Of a stretch of DNA of 64,000 nucleotides, positions 8,277-17,059 are shown piece after piece. Made by a program: the position numbers and the translations under genes. A model generated the notes under the pieces. That model saw only the letters and a program-made list of their open reading frames with translations, had not been told where the DNA came from and made no database searches. Origin of the DNA: RAM1 sp943372515 (GTDB taxonomy: Bacteria; Pseudomonadota; Gammaproteobacteria; Burkholderiales; Burkholderiaceae_C); the NCBI GenBank assembly GCA_943372515.1, contig CALRYY010000004.1, positions 1 to 64,000 on the forward strand, written 5' to 3'. Each line of letters starts with the position of its first letter. Position 1 is the stretch's first letter.

Positions 8277-8936
8277 TCAGACAGAAGACGAAGAAGAAGA
8301 CGAAGCCCGCCGCGCCTTCCACGCCCCAAACAGCACGATCAGCCCGGGTACAAAAATCATGGCCCAGATGATCTTGTCCAGGTTGGCCTTGACCCAGGGC
8401 ATGCTGCCCAGGAAATAGCCCGCAGTCACGATGCCCAGCACCCAGATCAGCGCGCCGGCCACGTTGAAGGCGGTGAACTTGGTGCGGGTCATTTCGGCCA
8501 CGCCGGCCACGAACGGCGCAAACGTGCGCAAGAACGGCATGAAACGCGCCAGGATGATCGTGACGCCACCGTACTTCTCATAGAAGGCGTGCGCCTGGTC
8601 AAACGCGCGCCGGTTGAAGTAGCGCGACTGCTCCCATTGAAACACCTTGGGGCCAAAATAGCGGCCGATGGAATAGTTGCACTGGTCGCCCAGGATCGCT
8701 GCGGCAATCAGCACGGCGCAGGCCACGGGGTAGCTCATGAAGCCCACGCCGCACAGCGCGCCCACCACGAACAGCAGCGAATCGCCGGGCAGAAACGGCA
8801 TGACCACCACCCCGGTCTCCACGAAGACGATCAGGAACAGCAGCACATACACCCAGGCTCCATAGGTGCGCACAAACGCCTCCAGGTGCACGTCCACATG
8901 CAGGATGAAGTCGATCAGAAAAGCAATGATTTCCAT
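8277..8936 (-). CDS. DedA family membrane protein
   Basis: A 219-residue inner-membrane protein of the DedA/SNARE-associated family, whose members are linked to undecaprenyl-phosphate or phospholipid flipping, membrane potential homeostasis and drug tolerance. Visible family features are the re-entrant FLPGDSLLFVVGAL motif near residue 48, the GDQCNYSIGRYFG segment near 83 and the RFMPFLRTFAPFVAGVAEM stretch near 131, followed by two hydrophobic C-terminal helices. The last residues are ARRASSSSSSSV, a serine run encoded by a GAA/GAC-rich trinucleotide repeat on the plus strand at about 8280-8307. It is divergent from the histidine kinase gene with 25 bases between starts. Confidence 0.92.
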   Translation of the reverse strand: MEIIAFLIDFILHVDVHLEAFVRTYGAWVYVLLFLIVFVETGVVVMPFLPGDSLLFVVGALCGVGFMSYPVACAVLIAAAILGDQCNYSIGRYFGPKVFQWEQSRYFNRRAFDQAHAFYEKYGGVTIILARFMPFLRTFAPFVAGVAEMTRTKFTAFNVAGALIWVLGIVTAGYFLGSMPWVKANLDKIIWAMIFVPGLIVLFGAWKARRASSSSSSSV

Positions 8937-8961
8937 GGCGAGCGATTATGCTTGGGTCCCC

Positions 8962-11115
8962 ATGACCACCGACCCGATGCTTCGCAACCCGCGCCGCCTG
9001 CCCGCGCTGGGTGTGCTGGTGCTGGGCTCGCTCCTGGCGATTTTGACCTGGATGGCAGTCGCCCGCGGGGAACTGCAGGCACTGCAGCAGGAGCACGACC
9101 GCCGGTTCTCGCAGATTACCTACGAGGTTGAAAGCCGCACCATCCAGGCGCGCAATGTGCTGCGTGGCATCCAGGGCCTGTTCATCGCCAGTGACGAAGT
9201 GACACGCCTGGATTTTCACCAGTATGCGAAGGCACTGGAGATCGAGGAAGGCTTGCTGGGCCTGCAGGCGGTACAGTTTGCGCGCGTGGTTGAGCATGCG
9301 CAACGCGATGCGTTTGAGGCCCGTGTTCGTGCCGACACCACGCTGGTGCCCTCGGGTTACCCGCAATTCAGCATCCGCCCCGAAGGCACACGCACGCTGT
9401 ATGTCCCCACCGAATACAACGAGCCGATGCGCGGCAATGAAGCCGCGTTCGGCTTTGACACGGCCTACGGCGCGATCCGCACGGCAGTGATGGCTGCCGC
9501 GCGCGACACGGGTGAAGCCCGCGCGTCAGCGCCGTTCAAGCTCGTTCAAAGCTCACAGACAGGTGTGGTGCTGCGCGCGCCCATCTACCGCAACGCTGCG
9601 CCAACGCACACGGTCCAGCAGCGCCGCGATGCCTATCTGGGTCAGGCATCGGTGGTGTTCATTGTGGATACCCTGCTGGGCGCTGCGCTGGGTAACCATT
9701 TTGGGGTGGACACCGAGGTCACGCTGACGGACATGGGCTCCACCGCCGATGGCGTTGCGCCGCCCGCAGCCGACTCCCTGCTGGGACGTTACGGCCAGTT
9801 GCCCGCGCCCAGCCTCTGGCGCACGCCGCTGGACGCCGCGCAAACGCTGATCGTGGCGGGGCGCTTCTGGCAGGTGCGCAAGCAATCGCTTCCAGTGAAT
9901 CCGCACGTGCAAGTCAAGGCACTGATGGCGGGGGCTCTGGTGTTTGCCCTGACACTGCTCGCCCTGGTGCTGGTCGGCCGCGTGCTGGCCCAGCGCGACC
10001 GAGCCCAGGCGCTGGCCAGCGGCCTGCGCGAGACACTGGACCAATCGGAAGCCCGGGCGGCCGCCCTCCTGGACGCCACCCTTACCGGCATCATCACACT
10101 GGACGGCTCCGATCGCATCCGCAGCGCCAACCCGGCGGCAGCGGCGCTGTTTGGCTACCCTGAAGCCCTGCTCGAAGGCATGGCGTTCACAGAACTGGTG
10201 CCAGGCCTGCGCCCGGACGACCTGCGCGCCGGCACCACACTGGACGTGACCGTGGTCACGCGCGACCAGTGCTCCCTGCCGGTGGCCATGTCGCTGGGCG
10301 AAGTACGCCACGGCAACGAATACCTTTTGCTGGCTTCGTTTCACGACATGACAGCGCAAAAGCGCCTGGAAGAACAGCAGCACGCCTTTGCCAGGGCGAT
10401 GGACGACACCGTGCGCGAACGCACGGCCGAGCTCACGCGGGTGAATCAGGAGCTGGAGGCCTTTGCGTATTCGGTCGCCCATGACCTGCGCGCGCCAGCG
10501 CGCCACGTGCACGGCTTTGCGCGCGTGATCGAACAGCGCCACGCAGGACAGCTGGACGCAACCGCGCTCAACTACCTGGGCCGCATCCAGCGCGCGTCCA
10601 GCGACATGGGTCGCCTGATTGACGGCATGCTGGCTTTCGCACAGCTGGGCAACCACACCCTGCTGCCCAGCGACGTGGACCTGGGCGCACTGGTACAGCG
10701 CACCCAGGCAGCGCTGGAGCCCGAGCTGGAAGGCCGCCGTGTGCAATGGCATGTGGGCCCCTTGCCCACCGTGCATGCCGACCAGAGCCTGATGGCGCAG
10801 GTGCTGACCAACCTGCTGGGCAATGCCGTCAAATATTCGGCAAAAAGCGATCCCTCTGTGATTGAAGTGTTTGCCGACACATCGGTTGCGCAAGAGCACC
10901 GCATCTGCGTGGCCGACAACGGCATCGGCATTGACATGCGTCATGCTTCGCGCCTGTTCCGGGTGTTCTCCAGGCTGCACCATGCCGATGAGTTCGACGG
11001 CACGGGCATTGGCCTGGCCACTGTGCAGCGCATCCTGGAGCGCCATGGCGGGCGCGTCTGGGTGGACAGCGAGCCGGGGCGCGGCGCCAGGTTCTGGTTT
11101 GCCCTGCCCGCCTGA
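8962..11115 (+). CDS. CHASE-PAS sensor histidine kinase
   Basis: A membrane-bound hybrid-less sensor kinase of 717 residues. Order of parts: TM1 (about 13-33), a periplasmic CHASE domain with its typical AVQFARVV and RGNEAAFGFD signature (about 40-310), TM2 (about 318-340), a PAS domain (about 350-455), HisKA with phospho-acceptor His 507 in SVAHDLRAPARHVHGF, and a HATPase_c domain with NLLGNAVKYS, DNGIGID and GTGIGLATV. The HisKA type is that of bacteriophytochrome-like kinases. CHASE domains sense small extracellular molecules; the ligand here is unknown. The start at 8962 avoids reading through dedA. The response regulator gene follows after 20 bases, so the pair is a two-component system without a DNA-binding output. 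Confidence 0.88.
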   Translation: MTTDPMLRNPRRLPALGVLVLGSLLAILTWMAVARGELQALQQEHDRRFSQITYEVESRTIQARNVLRGIQGLFIASDEVTRLDFHQYAKALEIEEGLLGLQAVQFARVVEHAQRDAFEARVRADTTLVPSGYPQFSIRPEGTRTLYVPTEYNEPMRGNEAAFGFDTAYGAIRTAVMAAARDTGEARASAPFKLVQSSQTGVVLRAPIYRNAAPTHTVQQRRDAYLGQASVVFIVDTLLGAALGNHFGVDTEVTLTDMGSTADGVAPPAADSLLGRYGQLPAPSLWRTPLDAAQTLIVAGRFWQVRKQSLPVNPHVQVKALMAGALVFALTLLALVLVGRVLAQRDRAQALASGLRETLDQSEARAAALLDATLTGIITLDGSDRIRSANPAAAALFGYPEALLEGMAFTELVPGLRPDDLRAGTTLDVTVVTRDQCSLPVAMSLGEVRHGNEYLLLASFHDMTAQKRLEEQQHAFARAMDDTVRERTAELTRVNQELEAFAYSVAHDLRAPARHVHGFARVIEQRHAGQLDATALNYLGRIQRASSDMGRLIDGMLAFAQLGNHTLLPSDVDLGALVQRTQAALEPELEGRRVQWHVGPLPTVHADQSLMAQVLTNLLGNAVKYSAKSDPSVIEVFADTSVAQEHRICVADNGIGIDMRHASRLFRVFSRLHHADEFDGTGIGLATVQRILERHGGRVWVDSEPGRGARFWFALPA

Positions 11116-11135
11116 TTGCGGTACGCTGGGCCACG

Positions 11136-11576
11136 ATGCCGCAACTATCCCCCATCCTGATCGTGGACGACAGCGAAGACGACGTGGAGCTCTTTCGCCT
11201 GGGCCTGTCTGACCTGAACCTGGCCAACCCCATTGACATCTGCCGCGATGGCGAAGAGGCGCTGGATTACCTGCTGCGCCGGGGCCGCTATGCAGACCGC
11301 CTGGACCTGGTGCCGCTGTTTGCGCTGGTGGACATCAAGATGCCACGCATGGGCGGCATCGAGCTGCTGACCGAAATGCGCAAGATCGACGCCCTGAAAC
11401 TGATCCCCGTGGTGGTCATGACCTCGTCCAACCAGCCACGCGACGTGCAGGCCGGCTACGCAGCGGGCGCCAACGGTTTTGTGGTGAAACCGGTGGACTT
11501 TGAAAAACTCGTTGAAAGCGCCCGCGCCATCGGCATGTTCTGGGGCGTATTCAACCGGCCGCCGGTGGTGTCCTAG
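11136..11576 (+). CDS. Single-domain response regulator (Rcp1-like)
   Basis: A 146-residue stand-alone receiver domain. The acidic pair is in VDDSEDD near 10-15, the phospho-acceptor Asp is about 66 in LVDIKMPRMGG, the switch Thr/Ser lies in VVMTSSN and the conserved Lys in FVVKPVDF. The long loop between beta-2 and alpha-2 and the overall form match the Rcp1 group, which receives phosphate from phytochrome-like kinases and signals by protein contact. It has no output domain. Its location 20 bases after the CHASE kinase gene makes that kinase the obvious partner; the downstream target is unknown. Confidence 0.9.
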   Translation: MPQLSPILIVDDSEDDVELFRLGLSDLNLANPIDICRDGEEALDYLLRRGRYADRLDLVPLFALVDIKMPRMGGIELLTEMRKIDALKLIPVVVMTSSNQPRDVQAGYAAGANGFVVKPVDFEKLVESARAIGMFWGVFNRPPVVS

Positions 11577-11598
11577 GCCGTCGCCCTAGAATGCCCGG

Positions 11599-13455
11599 GT
11601 GCCCGACCTCACCCTGCCCGCCGCCCCCCACGGCTCTATCCGCCGTCCCATCCGTGACCTGCCCGACGAGCTGATCAGCCAGATCGCCGCGGGCGAAGTG
11701 GTGGAGCGCCCGGCGTCCGTGGTGCGCGAACTGGTGGACAACGCGCTGGATGCCTGCGCCACCCAGGTCACCGTGCGTCTTGCTGCCGGCGGCGTGCGGC
11801 TGGTGTCGGTGGAAGACGACGGCGCAGGCATCCCGCGTGAGGAGCTGCCCGTGGCCCTGCGCCGCCACGCCACCAGCAAGATCGCAACGCTTGCCGACCT
11901 GGAATCGGTGGGCACCATGGGTTTCAGGGGCGAAGCGCTGGCGGCCATCAGCTCGGTGGCCGAGCTGTCGCTGCTGTCGCGCACCGACGGCCAGCCCAGC
12001 GCCTTTTTGCTGGACGCGCGCAGCGGCGAGCTGCGCCCCGCCGCCCGCGCCACCGGCACCACGGTCGAGGTGAAAGAACTTTTCTTCAGCACCCCCGCGC
12101 GCCGCAAGTTCCTGAAAACCGACGCCACCGAGCTGGCCCACTGCGTTGAGGCCGTGCGTCGCCACGCCCTGGCCCGCCCTGAAGTCGGCTTTGCGATCTG
12201 GCACGAGGGCAAGCTGGTGGAACAGTGGCGCGCCACCACACGCGACCAGCGCCTGGCCGATGTGCTGGGCAGCGAGCTGCTGGCGCAAAGCGTGGCGGTG
12301 GACTACCAGGCCGGGGCGCTGCGGGTGACCGGCCGCGCCGGCATCCCCGACGCCGCACGTTCGCGCGCCGACCAGCAGTTTTCGTATGTGAACGGCCGCT
12401 ATGTGCGAGACAAGGTGGTGACCCACGCGGCCCGCAGCGCCTATGAAGACGTGTTGCACGGCCACCGCCAGCCGGTGTATGCACTGTATGTAGAGATCGA
12501 CCCGGCCCGCGTGGACGTGAACGTGCACCCCACCAAGATCGAGGTGCGCTTTCGCGACAGCCGCGAAGTGCACCAGGCCGTGCGCCATGCTGTGGAAAAC
12601 GCGCTGGCCGCGCCGCGCGCCGCGGCCGCCGCAGCCCTTGCCGCTGCGGCCGGGGCTGCAGGCGCAACCACGCCCGACCCCCAGGCCACCGCCACCGCGG
12701 CTTATGCACCCTGGCCCGCACCGCAGGCACAACCTGCGCAGGCCGCCATGTACTTTGCCCCGCCGCCGGCCCCGGGGCATATCGTGTCGGATGTGAGCGC
12801 GCTGTGGCAACCACGCCCCGCCGCCGCACAGCCGCTGGACACGCCAGCCCCCGCACCCTTGCCTGCGGGCGATTGGCCGCTGGGCCGCGCGATCGCCCAG
12901 TTGCAGGGCATCTATGTGCTGGCCGAAAACGCCCAGGGCCTGGTCATTGTGGACATGCATGCGGCGCACGAACGCATCGTGTACGAACGGCTCAAAACGC
13001 AGATGGACGCCCACGCCATCCAGAGCCAGCCGCTGCTGATCCCCGCCACCTTTGCCGCCACGCTGCAAGAGGTGGCCACGGCAGAAAGCAATGCCGACGC
13101 CCTGGCCACACTGGGCCTGGAGATCACGCCGTTTTCGCCCAAAACCCTGGCCGTGCGGGCCGTGCCCACCACCCTGGCCCAGGGCGACGCGGTGGAATTG
13201 GCGCGCAGCGTGCTGGCCGAGCTGGCCCAGCACGACGCGTCCACCGTCATCCAGCGCGCGCAAAACGAGCTGCTGGGTACCATGGCCTGCCACGGCGCGG
13301 TGCGCGCCAACCGCAAGCTCACGCTGGACGAGATGAACGGCCTGCTGCGCCAGATGGAAGAAACCGAGCGCTCCGACCAGTGCAACCACGGCCGCCCCAC
13401 CTGGCGCCAGCTGACGGTGCGCGAGCTGGATGCGCTGTTCATGCGCGGGCGCTGA
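11599..13455 (+). CDS. mutL: DNA mismatch repair protein MutL
   Basis: MutL links mismatch recognition by MutS to strand removal. The 618-residue protein has the N-terminal GHKL ATPase domain (IAAGEVVERP, the catalytic Glu in VRELVDNALDA, DDGAGI, GFRGEAL), a transducer domain with the NGRYVRDK segment, an Ala/Pro-rich linker (about 335-430) and a C-terminal dimerisation domain. The latter carries DMHAAHERIVYE, a near-match to the metal-dependent endonuclease motif DQHA(x)2E(x)4E, plus ACHGAVRA and CNHGRP, which often accompany nicking activity in organisms lacking MutH. The start is GTG at 11599. It stands between the response regulator and a lipoprotein hydrolase, away from its usual neighbours amidase and miaA. 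Confidence 0.95.
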   Translation: MPDLTLPAAPHGSIRRPIRDLPDELISQIAAGEVVERPASVVRELVDNALDACATQVTVRLAAGGVRLVSVEDDGAGIPREELPVALRRHATSKIATLADLESVGTMGFRGEALAAISSVAELSLLSRTDGQPSAFLLDARSGELRPAARATGTTVEVKELFFSTPARRKFLKTDATELAHCVEAVRRHALARPEVGFAIWHEGKLVEQWRATTRDQRLADVLGSELLAQSVAVDYQAGALRVTGRAGIPDAARSRADQQFSYVNGRYVRDKVVTHAARSAYEDVLHGHRQPVYALYVEIDPARVDVNVHPTKIEVRFRDSREVHQAVRHAVENALAAPRAAAAAALAAAAGAAGATTPDPQATATAAYAPWPAPQAQPAQAAMYFAPPPAPGHIVSDVSALWQPRPAAAQPLDTPAPAPLPAGDWPLGRAIAQLQGIYVLAENAQGLVIVDMHAAHERIVYERLKTQMDAHAIQSQPLLIPATFAATLQEVATAESNADALATLGLEITPFSPKTLAVRAVPTTLAQGDAVELARSVLAELAQHDASTVIQRAQNELLGTMACHGAVRANRKLTLDEMNGLLRQMEETERSDQCNHGRPTWRQLTVRELDALFMRGR

Positions 13456-13489
13456 GCAGGCGCTTTTACGCCGCCTTCACACAGCCCGG

Positions 13490-14362
13490 ATGAACTTTTT
13501 GCGCAACGCCATGTCAGTCAGGCTCATGAAACGCTGGCACCTCTTTACCGCATTTGCCCTGGTGCTGGGCTTGATGGCCGGGTGCGCCACGCTGGACGAA
13601 AAGCAGCGCGCCTGGATCTTCCAGCCCAGCGACCGCAGCTGGGGCGGCGAAAGCATGGCCGAGGGCCTGCAGGACGTCTGGATCAACTTTGACTCGCGCC
13701 TGACCGGCGAGCCCACCCGGCTGCACGGCCTGTGGCTGGCGGCTGATCGCCCCGGCGCACCCGTGCTGCTGTACCTGCACGGCGCGCGGTGGAACGTGAT
13801 CGGCTCGGCCATGCGCATCCGGCGCATGCAGGAGCTCGGGTTTTCAGTGCTGGCCATTGACTACCGCGGTTTTGGCAAAAGCTCCAAGGGCCTGCCCAGC
13901 GAGAGCATGGCCGCCGAAGACGCCCGCGCCGCCTGGGGCTGGCTGGCGGCACAACACCCGCAAGCACCGCGCTACATCTTTGGCCATTCACTGGGCGGGG
14001 CCATTGCCATCGACCTGGCGGCGCAGGTGACAGATGAGCGCGGCGTCATGGTCGAAGGCACCTTCACCTCCATCCCCGACGTGGCCAGCACCATGAAGTG
14101 GGGCTGGCTGCCGCTGGGCCCGCTGATCACCCAGCGCTTTGACTCTGAGCGCAAGGTCACAAAGATCGGCTCGCCGCTGCTGGTGGTGCACGGCAGCGAA
14201 GACCGCCTGATCCTTCCGGAGCTCGGCCGCAGGCTGTTTGAGGCCGCGCGCGGCCCCAAGGAATTTGTGCTGGTCGAAGGCGGCTCGCACTACAACACCA
14301 ACTCGGTGGGCCAGGCGCAGTACCGCCAGGCGATCGCGCGGCTGTTCAGCCTGGCCCCGTGA
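13490..14362 (+). CDS. Lipoprotein alpha/beta hydrolase (YqiA/BEM46-like)
   Basis: A 290-residue serine hydrolase of the Hydrolase_4/BEM46 type. An N-terminal signal ending in LMAGC marks it as a lipoprotein. VLLYLHGARWN gives the oxyanion strand, FGHSLGGAIA the nucleophile elbow, VVHGSEDRLI the acid and GGSHYNTN the catalytic His. The substrate is unknown; members are often esterases or lysophospholipase-like enzymes. Start choice is uncertain: ATGs at 13490, 13511 and 13526 are all in frame, and the last would give a compact 20-residue signal (MKRWHLF...). Its stop overlaps the GTG start of the following metallopeptidase gene, so the two are probably co-translated. Confidence 0.85.
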   Translation: MNFLRNAMSVRLMKRWHLFTAFALVLGLMAGCATLDEKQRAWIFQPSDRSWGGESMAEGLQDVWINFDSRLTGEPTRLHGLWLAADRPGAPVLLYLHGARWNVIGSAMRIRRMQELGFSVLAIDYRGFGKSSKGLPSESMAAEDARAAWGWLAAQHPQAPRYIFGHSLGGAIAIDLAAQVTDERGVMVEGTFTSIPDVASTMKWGWLPLGPLITQRFDSERKVTKIGSPLLVVHGSEDRLILPELGRRLFEAARGPKEFVLVEGGSHYNTNSVGQAQYRQAIARLFSLAP

Positions 14363-14895
14363 ACTACCTGGGCGGCTACCCCGCACCGTTGCAGGCACAG
14401 GCGCAGCAGTTGCTGGGCCAGGGCCGCCTGGGCCCCATGCTGGCGCAAAAATACCCCGCCGCCCACGGTGTGCGCAACGACCGCGCACTGTACGACTACG
14501 TGATGGGCCTGAAGGCCGAGTACCTGCGCAGTTCGGACCCGCTGGGCAAGGTGTGTTTTGACGGCAAGCTGCATGTGGTGGCCCATGCGCTGGGCACGCA
14601 CACCACGGTGTCGCGTGTGCAGGGCAGCAAGCTCAAGACCAAGCGCGAGATCCGCGTGGCCACGCTGTTCAAGGACGGCCCCGCCGAATTCCTGCGGATG
14701 ATCGCGGTGCACGAGCTGGCCCACATCCGCGAAAAGGCGCACGACAAGGCGTTCTACAGCCTGTGCACCCACATGGAGCCCGCGTATCACCAGCTGGAGT
14801 TTGACCTGCGGCTGTACCTGACGCACCTGGACGGCGGCGGCGCCCCGCTGTGGACCACACCCGGCACGGCTGCACCAGGCGTTCTGCTAACCTAG
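14359..14895 (+). CDS. YgjP-like metallopeptidase domain protein (M48 clan)
   Basis: A 178-residue protein with the zinc motif HELAHIREKAHDKAFY: His 118, Glu 119, His 122 and a third His at 128. This is the pattern of the YgjP/DUF45 metallopeptidase family, typically encoded as a small soluble protein. The N-terminal half (GGYPAPLQAQAQQLLGQG) resembles the family's lead helix. No signal peptide is seen, so a cytoplasmic protein is expected. The biological substrate is unknown for the whole family. The start is GTG at 14359, overlapping the TGA of the lipoprotein hydrolase by four bases, and the transporter gene starts five bases after its stop, indicating one operon. Confidence 0.85.
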   Translation: MNYLGGYPAPLQAQAQQLLGQGRLGPMLAQKYPAAHGVRNDRALYDYVMGLKAEYLRSSDPLGKVCFDGKLHVVAHALGTHTTVSRVQGSKLKTKREIRVATLFKDGPAEFLRMIAVHELAHIREKAHDKAFYSLCTHMEPAYHQLEFDLRLYLTHLDGGGAPLWTTPGTAAPGVLLT

Positions 14896-14900
14896 AGCGG

Positions 14901-16127
14901 ATGTCTGAACCCGCCGCCAAGGCCATGTCCCCCGGCCTCGTGGTGCTGCTGCTGGCCCTGCTGCTGGGCATCCAGCCCGTCACCACCGACCTGTACCTGC
15001 CCGCCCTGCCCGCGCTCACCACCGAGCTGGGCGCCACCGTGGGCCAGGGGCAGCTGACGCTGACCGCCCTGCTGTTGTGCTTTGGCATTTCGCAACTGTT
15101 CTTCGGGCCGCTGTCCGACCGATATGGCCGCCGGCCCATCCTGCTGGGCGGCATGGCGCTGTACACGCTGGCGGGCGTGGCCAACACGCTGGCCAGCAGC
15201 ATTGAATGGCTGATCGTCACGCGCGCCGTGCAGGGCGCAGCCATGGGCGCGGCGGTGATGTGCGCGCGCGCCATCATCCGCGACCTGTACGCACCGGCTG
15301 AAGGCGCGCGCGTGATGGCACGGTCGCTGGGCGGCCTGGGCGTGATCGCCTGCCTGAGCCCGCTGTCGGGCGGGTTGCTGGCGCCGCTGGTGGGCTGGCG
15401 CTGGTCACTGGCCACGCTGGCGGTGTTTGGCGGGGTAGTGCTGGTGCTGCTGATGCTGCGGTTTGAAGAAACGGCGCGCCAGCGCACGCCGCTGCAGTTC
15501 AGCTCGCTCATGCGCAACTGGGCCCGCATTGCCGGCCACCCCGGATTTCTGGCCTGGGCCGGGCTGCAGGCTGCTGCCTATGGCGGGCTGTTTACCTTCC
15601 TGGCGGCGTCGGCGTTTGTGTTTTTGAACGTGTACGGCGTGTCGCGGCCGATGTATGGCGTGGCCATGGGCACGGCGTCGCTGGCCTACATAGGCGGCAC
15701 TTTCATCTGCCGTAGGCTGCTGGCCCGTGTGGGGCTGCAGGGGGCGGTCAAGGTGGGCGCTGCCGTCAGTCTGACCGGCGGCACGCTGATGGGCCTGTTG
15801 GCGCTGGCGGGCGTGCACACCTGGTGGGCGTTTTTGCTGCCACAGTATTTGTTCATGGTGGGCCACGGCATTCACCAGCCCTGCACGCAGACAGGCGCCG
15901 TGGCGCCGTTCCCGCAGATGGCGGGTGCGGCGTCGGCGCTGTCGGGGTTCTTTTTGACGGTGGTGGCGTTTGCCATTGGCGCCTGGCTGGGTGGGCGCAT
16001 TGACGGCACGGTGTTCCCGCTGGTCAATGGCATCTGGTTCTGGACGGTGATCATTGCCCTGATCGCCTGGGGGCCGGTGCAACGCTTCGGCAATGTGTCG
16101 CAACCCGTCATGGCAGCCGCGAAATGA
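14901..16127 (+). CDS. Bcr/CflA family multidrug efflux MFS transporter
   Basis: A 408-residue major facilitator with twelve predicted membrane helices. Hallmarks of the Bcr/CflA drug:H+ antiporter group are DLYLPALPAL in the first loop, the loop 2-3 motif FGPLSDRYGRRPILLGG and the helix-5 motif with LSPLSGGLLAPLVGWRW. It probably exports bicyclomycin-like or other small toxic compounds; the exact substrate cannot be told. The ATG at 14901 gives a short cytoplasmic N-terminus (MSEPAAKAMS) before helix 1; the longer frame from 14850 would overlap the preceding gene. Its stop overlaps the miaA start (ATGA), an arrangement that ties it to housekeeping expression. Confidence 0.92.
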   Translation: MSEPAAKAMSPGLVVLLLALLLGIQPVTTDLYLPALPALTTELGATVGQGQLTLTALLLCFGISQLFFGPLSDRYGRRPILLGGMALYTLAGVANTLASSIEWLIVTRAVQGAAMGAAVMCARAIIRDLYAPAEGARVMARSLGGLGVIACLSPLSGGLLAPLVGWRWSLATLAVFGGVVLVLLMLRFEETARQRTPLQFSSLMRNWARIAGHPGFLAWAGLQAAAYGGLFTFLAASAFVFLNVYGVSRPMYGVAMGTASLAYIGGTFICRRLLARVGLQGAVKVGAAVSLTGGTLMGLLALAGVHTWWAFLLPQYLFMVGHGIHQPCTQTGAVAPFPQMAGAASALSGFFLTVVAFAIGAWLGGRIDGTVFPLVNGIWFWTVIIALIAWGPVQRFGNVSQPVMAAAK

Positions 16128-17059
16128 ACCTGACGCCCATCTGCATTGCCGGCCCCACAGCGTCGGGCAAGACGGCGGCGGCGCTGGCCGTGGCGCAGCG
16201 CTGGCCGGTGGAGATCATCAGCGTCGATTCGGCCCTGGTGTACCGGGGCATGGACATTGGCACGGCCAAGCCGTCTGCTGCCGAGCTGGCCGCTGTGCCC
16301 CACCACCTGATCGACATCCACGACCCGCTGAATGCGTACAGCGCCGCGATGTTTGTGGCCGACGCCACGCGGCTCATCGGCGAGATCCAGACGCGCGGGC
16401 GCAGGCCGCTGCTGGTGGGCGGCACCATGCTGTACTTCAAGGCGCTGTTCGACGGGCTGGACGCCATGCCCGCGGCCGACCCGGCCATCCGCGCGCAGAT
16501 TGCCGCTGATGCGCAGCAGCGCGGCTGGCCTACCCTGCATGAGGCATTGGCGGCGGTGGACCCGGTGACGGCGCAACGGCTGGCGCCCAACGATTCGCAA
16601 CGCATCCAGCGCGCGCTGGAGGTGTGGCACACCACTGGGCAGCCACTGTCGGCTTTTCATCTGCGCGACAAGGCCACTGCGGACACCGGCCCTGTGCAAG
16701 CCGGCGCCCTGATCTCGCTCGAGCCGCAAGACCGCGCCTGGCTGCACGCTCGAATCGCGCAGCGCTTTGACGCCATGTTGGCCGCCGGTTTTGTCGATGA
16801 GGTGCAGCGCTTGCGCGCGCGCGGCGATTTGTCGGCCGACCTGCCCAGCATGCGCTGCGTGGGCTACCGCCAGGCCTGGGAGTCCCTGGACGGCAGCTGG
16901 CCCATGGCGGCACTGCGCGAACACGGCATCGCCGCCACGCGCCAGCTGGCCAAGCGCCAGATCACCTGGCTGCGCGGCATGCCGCGGCGCCAGGTGGTGG
17001 CCTGCGATGCCCCCGATGCATTGGCACAGGTGCTGGCGCGGGTGGAGGCCATGGCATGA
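16124..17059 (+). CDS. miaA: tRNA dimethylallyltransferase MiaA
   Basis: MiaA transfers a dimethylallyl group from DMAPP to N6 of A37 in tRNAs that read UNN codons. The 311-residue protein has the usual length. Visible are the P-loop GPTASGKT (residues 8-15), the DSALVYRGMDIGTAKPS block, the HHLIDIHDPLNAYSAA segment, GGTMLYFKAL and the C-terminal KRQITWLRGM motif. The start ATG overlaps the transporter stop, and the stop overlaps the start of the following ABC ATPase gene (ATGA), so the genes form a tightly coupled plus-strand operon. hfq, the common E. coli neighbour, is not present. Confidence 0.96.
   Translation: MNLTPICIAGPTASGKTAAALAVAQRWPVEIISVDSALVYRGMDIGTAKPSAAELAAVPHHLIDIHDPLNAYSAAMFVADATRLIGEIQTRGRRPLLVGGTMLYFKALFDGLDAMPAADPAIRAQIAADAQQRGWPTLHEALAAVDPVTAQRLAPNDSQRIQRALEVWHTTGQPLSAFHLRDKATADTGPVQAGALISLEPQDRAWLHARIAQRFDAMLAAGFVDEVQRLRARGDLSADLPSMRCVGYRQAWESLDGSWPMAALREHGIAATRQLAKRQITWLRGMPRRQVVACDAPDALAQVLARVEAMA

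Noticed and set aside
9553..11046. A 497-residue open frame on the minus strand
   Set aside because: It is opposite the histidine kinase gene, which has intact H, N, G1 and G2 boxes.
11551..13389. A 612-residue open frame on the minus strand
   Set aside because: It lies opposite mutL, whose conserved motifs prove the plus frame; the antisense product is low in recognisable structure and rich in Gly, His and Arg.
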